Shown here: positions 1 to 12,300 of the stretch, in pieces
Layout of the letters: each line of letters starts with the position of its first letter
How positions within the stretch are numbered: position 1 is the first letter of the stretch
Assembly (NCBI GenBank): GCA_940671915.1
Contig: CALNVZ010003434.1
Coordinates: 22,402,010-22,466,009 of the forward strand
Source: Paracentrotus lividus
Lineage: Eukaryota; Echinodermata; Echinoidea; Camarodonta; Echinidae
Reading direction: 5' to 3'
Length of the DNA: 64,000 nucleotides
Notes under the pieces: generated by a model
What the model was told of the DNA's origin: nothing
The model's input: the letters and a program-made list of their open reading frames with translations, nothing else
Database searches by the model: none
Position numbers and translations under genes: made by a program

Positions 1-844
1 GAGAGAGAGAGAGAGAGAGAGAAAGGGGAAGAGAGGAGAAAGAGATAACGAATGAATATAATATAATGGGAGAGAGTGGAAGATGAAAATAGGAAAAAGA
101 AACTAAAAAGAACATTATTGAGTAATTGAGATATGAAACTCAAAAAAGTTTTATAATAGACACAAAGTCGTTTGGAAACATAACATTGTGCAAAACATTT
201 TTTCCCTTCTTGTTTGGGGGTGGGAGGTTGTGGGGAAGCTTTGTTCATCTCTAATTTATGGGCACAAAAGTGTTTATTCATTGATATTATTCATTGTATT
301 GGCATGTTAAAAGTGTTAAACAGTCAATGCATCCTGATAACTGCATGAACAGTTTGTTTTCCTTTTTGGTCTGTTTTTCCCTATATGATCCTGAGGTATT
401 ATACCCCCTCATAATTATGATTTTTTTTTTGAGCACTTAAATTTCAAATAAATTGATGGGTGAAAAAAAAAATCAGCGTGCGCTTTTTTTAATGAAGATG
501 ATCTTAATAAATGGACGGGCTTGTTTCATATTAGATAAAATATACTTTTTTAATTTCTCACCCCTAATCAAGACGAAGGGGTCATACTCTTTTACACTAC
601 ATCTACACTCAATACAATATTAGGGTGTTATAAGATGGTATTGTTTTCTTGAAATAGAAAACATTACATTTTTAACTACACTGTTGGTCAAAAGGTTGGA
701 TTTTTTTTATTGATCCAGCCACATAAATAATTTTGATGTTTATTTTTATTATTTTTTTGTATATTGGATTTTTCGTAAACCATGACCGGGTATTGAATAA
801 TTGAAAAAAGAAGTACTTCATCCACCACAATAACCATTCTGGCA

Positions 845-990
845 ACTTTTTTTTTTTGACTTACCAAAGCCCCCTCGGTGCTATCCCATGAATCGATTTT
901 GAGGTGTAGGGTTGCTATTGGTCTTAAATCCACGTTTAAAAACAATGGTTTCTTGTCTAAGTGAGGGGTTGAATCAAAAAGTTTGACTGT
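845..990. repeat. Fragment of foldback repeat family also at 17.5 and 62.4 kb
   Basis: The segment has the same landmarks in the same order as the arms of the elements at 17455-18505 and 62340-63100. They are an AAAGCCCCCTC-type block, a block ending in TAGGGTTG/GAGGTG, a run close to TTGTTCTTTAA, and then a TCTTGTCTA..GAGGGGTTGAA block. Only part of one arm is present. I infer an old, truncated copy of a non-autonomous DNA element. Confidence 0.5.
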
Positions 991-1110
991 TAAAGAATAT
1001 AAATAATAAAAATATTCTACCGTTGTGGTAAAAACAGAGAGAGATAAAAAACCTTTAACAATCAATTGTTATTATTTATTCAATTTTTTTTTCGTCTAAG
1101 AAATAACCAT

Positions 1111-1294
1111 AGTAGTAGTGGATCCAGGATTTTGAAATACGAGTGGTGCATCCTGAAAATTTGAGTAAAAAAAAATAGGTGCAGGCGAAATTTTTCCAAT
1201 TCTAACATATAGCCTACAGTCAATCATTTTTTTTTTTTTTTTTAATCAAAGAAGGGGTGCGGGTCTCCCGCGCCCCGTCTGGATCCGCCACTGC
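1111..1294. mobile_element. Short element with GGATCC-containing inverted ends
   Basis: The left end reads AGTAGTGGATCCAG, and the right end is its inverted counterpart, CTGGATCCGCCACTG. The interior holds a poly-T run and a CG-rich patch. Similar ends bracket 14705-14838 and 49783-49931, so this is a dispersed MITE-like family. No coding capacity is visible. Confidence 0.5.
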
Positions 1295-1800
1295 CAGGTT
1301 CCCGGAGAGTTGTGAGGGGACTAACAAATTCAGGAAATTTAAGCTGGAGCAAAATGATGTGGCTAGAGCAAAAACAAAAAACAAAAAGCAAAAAAACAAT
1401 AAACAAATAAACAATAGTAATATTATTGAAACTAATGATAAATAAATAAACAATAATAATAATAATAAATAATAATAGTATCCAAGCTTAATGAACAACA
1501 GTGTAAATTCTGCTGGTGTTCTTTTGAACTTCGTATTTTTAAGGTAATAAATTGCTCCAAAATGATAAATAAAATATAGAAATACCAAATTTTTGTTAAC
1601 ATTTAAAAGTGTTTAGATTCGTTTATACCTTGATATTCACAGAAAACAATTACATGTATATTTCATGTCCAAAATGTTTATATTTCATGATACCGAATAA
1701 TTACTTTACATGTAAAAATAGCACTTAAACAGGGAGGGAAAACTACTGAGCACAAACAGAATAAAAGAATTAGCTTTAATCATTTTATTCGATGACACAA

Positions 1801-1886
1801 AGCGCCCCCGTTTGGTGACATAAGGATATTGAGGTAAAAAACATACGCCCCCATTTGGTGACATGAGGAAATTGGGTAAAAAAACA
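1801..1886 (+). repeat. Two-copy tandem repeat, about 45-bp unit
   Basis: Two adjacent units each start with CGCCCCC, continue with TTTGGTGACAT and run into a GGTAAAAAAACATA-type tail. They differ by a few substitutions and one indel. This is a small local duplication with no evident function. Confidence 0.6.
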
Positions 1887-2509
1887 TATAAACAAAAGTT
1901 GTGCGTTGGTTGGACGCACTTCGAACGATGAAGGAACGTTCTTCCAAAACGCTAAACGATCAAGTAGCGAATGCCCAGCGCTTTCAAAGCGTCTTTATAA
2001 GAACGCTGTTACACGCCCAAAATTTTGAACATTGTTCAAAATCAAAAATTGACCTCAGCGTTCCTCTGCGTTTCTTTGCGTATACCAACGAATAGCAAAC
2101 GCTTTCCTACGTTGCCAAGCGATTTTCGAACGACAGTCCGCGCTCATGAACGTACGCGAAAATGCAATTAACATTCCACGAACGTCGGGCAGTCGTTACT
2201 CAATACGCACATGTTTGGCGTTTCCTAACGTTCTTTAACACGTCCAAACACGCTAGACATAAGTTGGACATCGCTGTTCAGTCGTTGCTAACGCTAGGCA
2301 ATCGTTAGGTGGACGCTAAGCGCGCGCAGTCGTCGTTACCCTAACGCTATTTATTCGCTTCTCAGTCGTTTAGAGCTCATTAAAATTCCATTTTGGACAG
2401 GAAAATGGAGCGTTCTGAGCGTATTTTGGACATAGTCAAATTTCGAGTGAAAATCGTGAACGCTAGACACACGTTACCTCAACACGCTCTAGTGTGAGGG
2501 CACCATTAG

Positions 2510-3181
2510 GAACGTTGTCACTACGTTTAATTTTAGAACTTGAAGCCAGTACGATTTTTTTGAACATGTTAAAAAAATCGGAATGCCTTTCGGTTCTCTC
2601 CGTTCGGGCCCGTTCGCACAGTTCGTAAACAGATTGTAAACGGTCTGTACTAGATTCTAAAAGGTCTGCACTACGTTCAGTCCGTGTGTAAACAGATTGA
2701 GCCCGTTCACCAAGAACTACCTAGAACGCAGTGAGAACTAGCTCAGTGTGACGGGAATTATGACATGCCGTTCTGTTTAAAAATTGAAACGTATGTCGTA
2801 GTACGTCCTTCTCGTTCAGAGTAAGTCCTACCCGTTTAAGGAACGTTGTCACTACGTTTAATTTTAGAACTTGAATAATTAATATACAATGCTCGTTTGT
2901 ATGACGTCCTAGCACATCTTTAGAACGATTTAAGTACGGCAATTTCGTTTTGTAGTACGTCCATCTCGTTTCAGGTACGTTGCCACCCGTTAATTTTAGG
3001 ACGAGATGGGCGCCCGATTTTTTTGAACACTTTTTTGGAAATCCGACCGAGCTAGTCCATGAAGTTCGTAAACAGATCGTAAGAAGTATTTACTACGTCC
3101 CACTCAGTTTACACACAGACTATGCCCGTTCGGCAAAATTTGCAAGGACGTAGTAGGAACGAGCTCAGTGTGACGGGGGTA
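2510..3181. mobile_element. PIF/Harbinger-like non-autonomous element, rearranged copy
   Basis: The segment 2803-3181 is nearly identical to 44632-45010 and ends in the same terminus, CTCAGTGTGACGGGGGTA, followed by TAA. To its left, 2510-2754 is a more diverged second copy of the same right half, also ending in CTCAGTGTGACGGG. The left half with its own GGGGGCCGTCACACTGAG terminus, seen at 44321, is missing. The copy therefore looks like two right halves in tandem, not an intact element. Confidence 0.7.
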
Positions 3182-3344
3182 TAACAAAAATTATTAGATG
3201 AATATAAAGGTTGTGGTGCACAGAAGCGAAATATAATTATCTGCATACAAATTTTACCCTAAACGAAAGTTTTTCCAGTTATTTTAAAATGTCATGTTTG
3301 TTAACTGAAATGAGTGAATCATAAAAACTCATTTTTTTTTAAAG

Positions 3345-6300
3345 AAACGCTGAATGTATGGGTACGGGAGCTCCTCGTTGCTACTCGATATACTACAATG
3401 CAGACAGCATATGAAAGTAAGATACCTTGACCATTTCCCCATTTTTGTTCTGCAAATTAAACCGTCTTTCCCCACTGTTCTTTTCAGATCATTTGAGGAA
3501 TAAACTGGACTTGCAAACTGCTAGATTGAGGAAAGAGCATTCAACGACTGAAATATTGAAAGCAGAGTTCACGTCAATACGTCGAGAGCTCGAATCGCAA
3601 GTGCGTTTACATTGGCACAAAGCTGTCATTTATTTTCATTCCCCAAAACGTAAATTTTACGATCTGGCCCATCATAATATTGCCAGTGCAAGAATGATTG
3701 GAATTGATATTGCCAGTGCAAGAATGATTGGAATTGGAATACATATAATTAGAATGCATGTTCACAATTCGAATGATATTAAACCTCATTGTTTTAATAT
3801 CTCACATTATGTTATAGCATCCACATACAATGTCAGATTTTTCTTTACGTTGGCTTTCGATAGGATTTGTTTGTATGGGAAGATTTGTTGAAGAGCGATT
3901 GATAAACAATTATCTAGGGAAGACCCTCTATCTATCGCGGCAGTCCTTTCATAGATTTTCCGACTTAAAAGCAACGGCTTGACTTCTCTCAGATGTTTTT
4001 ATTATGATCAGTCATTTATCATGTCTATATCCGTTCTCTATTCATTTCCACAAATTATCTCGCAGGGGCCTATGGCTTTATACAAGCTTGCACTGTAAAA
4101 ATATATATATATATATACAAAGAAATTAGTATTTTTACACCAAAGTGATGTCTGCAGAGTCGCCATAAAAAGTGTTAAAAAATAGATTTTCTGTTAATTT
4201 CCTCCATGATTTTATGGGATAGAAGGGGATAATCAGAGTTGTAGCGTAGCTTAAATATTTAATTAAAACAGAACAAATGTGTTGGTCCAGCGGTCAATTG
4301 CATGAAACTTTTAACCGGAGTTTTTTCCGGTAAAAATCTGAAAACTCCGGTTAAAGTCCGAAAACTCCGGTTACAACATTTTACCGGATTTTTTCCAATT
4401 GCATAAACATTTCAAGTTTCAGTTTCGGTTTTCAAAAATATTAATGCAATCGATTTTTAGGGGGTTTTAAAACTCAGGTTGAATAACCTGAGAAATAGGT
4501 CTACATAACCCGATTTTTTTTAACCCGAGAAAACTCAGGTTAGAAAAAAGTTTTATGCAACACCACCCTGATTTATGTTTTGTACCTTTCACGTAAATAT
4601 TTGCAGGAGAAGAAATAAACCACAATTTTTGTAATTTTAAAAATAAAATATGGCAACTTTAGCTGCTGACAGCATTTTGCTGTAAAAATACAAATATTTG
4701 TTACTTTGTGCTTTCATTGAGATCCCGTCATATTTCTCTTATGTTTGTTTTATTTTATTTATGTATGTATTTCATTTTTTATTTTCACACGAGAAATATG
4801 GAAATAATGAATTAGATATATTCATTACTCATAATGATGGATTTTGTATTGGTGGAATCAATAAAATATAGATTTCCGCGCGGGACGTCAAAATTGAAGA
4901 ACTACGAAGGCTCGTTCAGACTACCAATGAGGTGAAGAATGATGTCAGCAATTTAGAAAGTGATATCATGCATGATATCATGGAAGGTGAACGAGAGGAA
5001 AAAGAGCAAAGCGGTGATGACGTACCTGGGGTTCTGAGAAGGAAAGAGAGCGAAATTCGCGTCCTCGAAAATGTACTTGCAGACAAGAACAAAGAGTTTG
5101 TTGATCTTCAGGTATGGTGAAATCATAAGGGCAATTCCATGAATTATTGGACATTTTTCAAAAAAAGAAGTCTGTCTCCTAACTTGATTATCTGATTTAT
5201 CACCAATCCAATACCACAGATGTTCATAAATGACATAGGTCTTTCATATTCAATTGAAAAAAAAAAAAATTTTCGTTGACTTCTGCAAGATCTCAAACCA
5301 TCATTAAATTTGTACATGTGGGACTGGGGACAATAATTTTCACTAAAATGCATATTACACAAGATTCGTTTAATATTTCTTTTCGCAAATTTCACTAAAA
5401 GGCAAAGGATAAACACATTTCCGTATTTCAGAGGCCATATGAGATATTTATAGGGTTACAAGGGGTGAAAAGATCTCTGGAAGTTCACTGGACAAAATGT
5501 AACGTAACTAACCGTAACGTAACTAACCATGGTTTTGTTGTTTCTAAAGAAAAGTATCATACTATTCAAGAGATATTATATATCACATGACTTGCCAACT
5601 CATCAGCAATAACATGAATGTCACAGTTTGTTTAAGTTGAACGTAGTTTTCAGGAATTTAAGGGTCAAAGTCAGTCCTCAAAAAACCATGTCCACTTTTG
5701 GTAACGTAACTAACCAAATTTTAAGTATCTGTTATTACTTATTGAAACATGCCTCATGATTCTCTTTAGTGATGTCAAGTAGGTTGTATCTATAGGTAAC
5801 GATACTACAAAAATTGAAAAATAATATCAAAGCATCTTCATGTAGAAGCCAACCTTAGACGACAGCGTACCATAATGTGTAACGAAACTAATCATGGAAT
5901 TGCCCATAACTTGTTTCTTGTTTATTAGCGCTTGAGGACCGCAGTAAATACTCAAATCAATGCATTTAGTATTTAAATGCAATTATTTTGTTAGGCTCTT
6001 ACTATCCCTGCTTATGTATATTCACACAATAATATACAAAATTACTGTAATTGGCTGTAAAATGTTAAGTTTAAACTGATACTGACGTCTACGTTTCGCT
6101 AGTTTATTCAGATGAGTGAACGCATATAATCATGCGATGAAATACGAAAATATATCAAAGTAAAATACAGTTCTATTTTCATTCAATAAATTAAACAAAC
6201 ATCATAAAATTTATCCTACGAAGTCAAAAGGTCGATAGACATATAAGCCCTGCCAAAATTTTATCATTATTTGAGTCGTCTTTAGCAAATTAATATCTCT

Positions 6301-9300
6301 TAAATTGCATTGCTATTTTCCAGGCGTCATTAAAAGAGAAGGAAGTACAGTTAACAAAGTTACAGGAAGATATCAATCGTCGCCAACAGCTCCTCGAAGA
6401 CGCCAACGAATCGTGCCGACGACTGAAACGTCAGAAAGGCGATCTTGACGAGCAGGTCGAGAATCAGACGTCCGAGATCTTTCTCCTACGCGAGAACCTG
6501 GCCAGTCGTGATCGTCGCATCGTCCAGATGGCTGCCGACCTCTCTCGTCGTGATCGTCGAATCATGACGCTCCTCAATGATCTTCGAGAACAGTCGTCAT
6601 CCAAGGCGACGGGGTCGATGACGAATGACGTAAAAGATACGTCATCGTCGTCAGCCTCGACATCGGCTGCGACGAGTGTGGGACAGACGGACGAGGGATC
6701 GCTGACCAATCAGGGTTGTGATGATCACGATATGGACGAAAAGATGAGAGATTTTGAAGAGCAACTTCAGGTATTGTAAAATATTTGCATCTAAATGAAA
6801 TAGGAATTTTAAATATATTTGATTTTAATGAAATAAAAGTAATCAAGAGAGATGGAGGGAGAGAGAGGAGGGGGGGGTGAGAAAACAAAGGGGAGATGCA
6901 GAGAAGACGAGAGAGAGAGAGAGAGAAGGGAGAGAAGAAAAGACAGAGAAAGAAAAGACGAGACGTGGACGAAAACTTAATAGGAAGAACGGAATAAGGG
7001 TGGGTTGGTTATATACAGTATATGCATATGCATATAACTAACAGTTTGCGTCGAAACAATATTGCTAAAAAGGAACTGGCTATAAATTACTAAACTGTAA
7101 TACGTGCATTTCATCTCAAACTATATTATGAGCAAACATTCTTCTAAAAATATTCTCTCGCCTAGGAACTGAAGCAGTATAAATCAGAGGCTGAACATCA
7201 CATTCAAACTCTTCAACGAGATCTGGAGACGAGGGAAAGACGTCAAGTCGAGATGGAACGACTGCGGATCGAACAAAATGAACTTTATGATTTTGTTAGG
7301 ATCTTGAACAAGACAGTGGCATACGAAATCTTTCTCCAAGTGCTGGCATCATTAATAGGTAGGAATTGCTTTGTTTTTCACCGAATGCAAATCATCCCTG
7401 TTGATTATAAAGATGTACACAATTTGGAATACTAAAATACAGAGGCACATATTTTGTTTGTGTGTGATCAATAACTTATAATCATATTTTGTTTTGTATA
7501 TCATACATATCATTTTGCAACTACATGTACACTGTAAAAAATATTATATTTTTACAGCAAATCTGCTGTCAGCAGAGTCGCCATTAAAAATGTAATTTAA
7601 AAAACAGTTTTGTTGTAAATTTCTTCTGCAAATAATTACTTGAAAAATAAAAAACATACATCAGGAGTAACACATTTGTTCCGTTTAACCAAATATGTAC
7701 GCTATAGAACTTCAATGATTTTTTCCCCTTCTCTTTCATAAATTCTTAGACGAGAAATTTACAACAAAACTGTTAAAAAAAAAACTTTTAAATTACATTT
7801 TTTTATGGCGACCCTGCTGGCAGCAGATTTGCTGTAAAAATACAAATATTTTTTTACAGTGTACATTGTCATTAATATTTAATATGGTGTCTCTCATTTT
7901 TGGGTCATTTGTTATGTATTTATACCTGTATCTATTTATATCTTGCGATTTTGCTTTTATACGGGCCCTATATTTACTGCATTAAAGTTTCACCCAGTTA
8001 AAAATCGATCAAAAAGTTAACATTAAATCAATAAACTTATTGGCCCGAATTCACAAACGTGGTTTAGTTAGTCCATGGTCTAAATCAGGTGGTTTGTGAA
8101 TACCAAAATTTAGACCATGGTCTAAATCCGTGGTTTAAACAATTGATTTAGACCATGGACTAACTAAACCACGTTTGTGAATTCGGGCCTTTGTCTCCTC
8201 CACTACGTTCAGGTTGGATGCTCTATTCCAAAACAAAGAGAATATATTTACCAGAGAGGTTGCAGCTATACAGGAAGCAAATCGCGAGACGCAGGGGATG
8301 ATAATTAAAGAGACGGAACTGGCAACGCAGCGTGAAGACAAACAGGTGGAAAAAATAACTAAAAAGCAGTTTTCAGAATCATTAAATGCATATCGTGTTC
8401 TTTCGAAAATATTTGGTTATATTTTTCTTCACAGTTTTGATTAAAGATTTGTTTTAACATTCAAGTATATCCATCTCTCCCCACCCTCCACTCTCTATAT
8501 CTTACCGGAGATAAAGAATGATGATTAAAGAGATGAGAATAAAAACGTGATGAGATTTTGGTTAAACACGCTTTTTTTAAAGATAGATATATAAATAAGT
8601 GCTAAATCATTAATATACTATATATTTACAGCGACTATTCAGCAATTTATACAGCAAGATATTTCATATGGGCATTCTCACCAAAAACTTTTGATTATAT
8701 AACTATTTTTTATATAACAATAATCTCCTCTTGTAATTGCTAATATTGTTGAAATAGATTTTTGAGGAGAATAAAAAGATGAAGCTGGAATTGGACATTT
8801 ATCGTTCGGAGGTAATGGCATTGAAAGAAGAGCTTATGCATAATCGTCACACGGCAGAGACACAAATTGATAGTCTAACATCGTTATTGACAAGCTATAA
8901 ACAACATATCGAGTAAGTACTAGTATCTAGAAAAATATGGACCTACATCTGATTTGCAATAAAATTATGTACTTTTTAAGTTATGCTTAAATATGCGACG
9001 ATAATCCATTGTCCAGAAATAAATCTTAGATATTTTTCACAAAGTTGTGTCAATTAATGCGCTAAAAGAAAATTACTTTCTATTTCTTCTTTCTATCATT
9101 TCATGTTTGCTCTGATGGTAAGCAAATAATCATCGTTTGATAAAAGTGATGCGAAAACTATCACTTCCCAGGCAAGCTGGATAGCTATTCTTTTTATTAT
9201 TTATATAGCGCCTAATTCATAGTTAGACTACGTCTGCAAGAGCATTATTACCTCGGACATCGGATTCAGGCTTGCCCGCAAGCAATGTGTGCACATACTC

Positions 9301-12300
9301 TACTCCATGAGGAGTATTCCAGCCAGGCACCATCAAATGAGGTGCGCAAAGTGCTGATCACATCACAATGACGTTCGCATCCTACTGGTACCCATTTTGC
9401 ACCTGGATGGGGAGAAGCATGTAGACTAAACACACATGCTCAAAGACGTAAGTGCCATACCGAGGTTCGAACCCACAGTCCTTGCTTTCTTAGTCAAAAT
9501 GATACGATCACTAGACTATGACACTTCTACATCTCTCTTATTCACAAAGATCTCAACAGATTCTCCGCCAAGACGCAGATCAGATGGTTGGTCATTATAT
9601 AGCAGAGAATACTCAACTCAAAACAAGACTCGATCATTCAGGCTTGGAACATGAAAACATGGTGCGTATAATCATTTCAAAAGAAGTTGATAAATTAGAT
9701 AAATTAAATCAGTTATAAGAAATATATCTACACAAGAGCATGAAAGTTAGTATATTGCCTATTCGTCCCTAGACCTCTGAAATAGGATTCGGTGGAACCG
9801 TACAATAGTCCGAGGAGTAATATCCCTGACCGAAATAGGCATCTTAATAAGTCTTTATCTAGCTCTAACTTCTCGCACTTAAATTAGAGAGAATGTTTCA
9901 GAAAATCTTCGGTGAGGTGTATTTTTCATGCACACAAAACGCTATTTTAATCAGAGGTGGCCTTGCTCTATTTCGACCTTTGAATTTTACTAACTGCTTG
10001 TATGTTCACATCTTCAGTAGAAAGCATCGGATTCGAATTTTAAAGGATTGAACAAAATGTTTTTATAAGTTATTTACTTATTTACGGGGGTAATAATGTA
10101 TATTGAGGTTTTGTTGATAACTGATCACATTTGTCAAGGGATATAGCAGCTTTCAAGTCCCTCAGGTGAATAGTTGATATAGGTAATAAGGACATCCTAA
10201 AACAAGGCACGTTAGTCATTAGTCCTCAGCAATAGGTTTCAAAGTTTAAGTGCGATTTAAAAAAAATATATTTGTTGTATTTTTCATTTTTTTGGATGGG
10301 GATATAAATGTTGTTGGGAAACATAAGCATTTCAATATCGCCATGTTTCTTGTTTTCTTCATTAGATGTATTTTAGGGCGGGGTGATGGGGTGGGGGGGG
10401 GGTGATTCACTAACAGCTAAAATCAATCCCTATTGCGATAACACCAAATTTAGGATCAATAGCCATGTTATATATCCACAGGTCCATAGTTGGGATTGGT
10501 TTTAAATGTTAGAGAATAACCCTAGGTTTACAACAGTTATTTATTCGATTTTATAAAAAAAAAAACAAAAACAACAACAACAACAACTCAGCCAACAATC
10601 TGCCTAGTGACTATCTTCCTGCCTTAAAACGTACACTTAATATCGTTAATTTTTCATTGGTTTTAACAACTCAGGCGAAGGAACTAGCGGCTGCTGAGAA
10701 CTTGAAGAATTACTGCATTCAGGAGAAGCAGAGAATGGAGAAAGATCTGGAAGATTTGAAAGTCAAGTTAGAATATCTCAAGAGTGAAAGTCTTAAAGAA
10801 CGAGATCAACACAAGATAATTGTTGATGACTTATCGGAAAAAGTAAGCTGATCTTTTATTAAATTTTCTGCAATAAGCCTTCAAGTTAACATGGTTAAGT
10901 TGGGTATGACATCGAGCAGTCAAAATATTTTTATTTTTGGAAAGGTTTATTCTCATAAAGGGCTTTTAGCTTATGAAAACCAATGAATCGTCATTTCAAC
11001 TAGGATCTTTACAAATCTGATATAAAAAATATATTTTTGTTTCTTCAGAAACTTAATTATTTTGATGTACATGTACATCTTGGTGTTGTTTTGTTTTGTT
11101 TTATTTTTTTACGGATCTGCAACTTCGCTTACTTGGTGTATCATCCCATGAATTCAATTCGTTTGCTTAACAAATTATATACTTGCTTTGATAATGGACA
11201 TAGCTTGATCAAAAGTGCAACGAACTGTCGACGACGTCTAATAACTTGGAGCAGGTCTTAAGCCAAGTCACTCACTCATCGGAACACGCTCAGGAACTTA
11301 GCCGGCGGCTCGGCGAGAGAGAAGATGAGATTCACGATCTGAACATCAGATTACTCGAGCTCGATGGGCAGAGAAACAGAATGGATGCAGAGAAGAGAGT
11401 GTTGGAGAACCAGTGCGATACAGCCTTGCAGAAGGTTCGTGCCGATATTTCACCTGTTCACAAGAATTATTTTGTAACTGTGTTAAAGTTCTATTTAGGG
11501 TGATAGATATAATTATATAAAACTGTAGAAGTTAATGACCATTTGACACCAAGAAACAGAGAATATTAACGCCCTCGCGAGGTATTCACTATATCTAGAC
11601 TTATATAATTTTGGTAATGTTTGCGCAATATAGCTAATCAGTATAATGAATTACAAGTACATTAGCTCATTTGGCACTTACTTAGAGTTTAGTTTTTTTG
11701 ATTATAAAAAGATTAGACAAATTTCTGAAATATATAGGAGTATATAAGAAATATACTCCCGCTAGAATGTACAATGAAATCAAAACATTTCATTTTAGTC
11801 TTTGTTGCTTCTGGAATCTTCGTAATGATACATTGAGGTGAAGTCATTATCATTGAAGGTAAAACTTAATCGTTTTGCTTTTTGTGGAATTAATGCTATC
11901 TCTTGAGTATGTGTTAATTGTTATCATATTGTAACACAACATTATTGTCCAGACAACATAAGACAACATTATTGTCCAGAGAATGTTTCTAAATAAACAC
12001 TTTATTCGAACCTTACGACAGATTGGAGACCTCGAGATGGCAAGAACTGAATCTAAAGAAACCATATTTCAGAACGAAGGAAAAACGGAGCAGCTTCTAA
12101 AAGAGATAAACGACCTGAAACTGCGGCTTACCTGTGAGATGAACAACTACGAACACCTTAAGGTATACCTGACATAGCATTAAAGTGTCTTTCTTTGTAA
12201 AATTTAGAGTAGACTATCATGATTGACCATTCCTTTTTATGGCGTCAGATAATGCAATGGATAGTAATCGCACTTCGTCATAGTTACTAGGAAGAAATCT

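Larger units (their letters stand above)
1..3344. other. Left-edge non-coding, repeat-rich region
   Basis: No exon could be supported here. The window opens in a GA dinucleotide tract (1-22). The rest is AT-rich sequence with repeat fragments listed separately (845-990, 1111-1294, 1801-1886, 2510-3181). The stretch 1890-2510 is denser in CG and repeats AACG/CGTT-type words, unlike its flanks. It ends in AGTGTGAGGGCACC, which resembles a transposon end, but I could not find a matching left end. The coiled-coil gene to the right begins in mid-phase, so this region is probably one of its introns. Confidence 0.5.

Noticed and set aside
1901-2095. 64-codon frame in the CG-richer left-edge block
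   Set aside because: The DNA is a repeat built from AACG/CGTT words. The frame is likely incidental.
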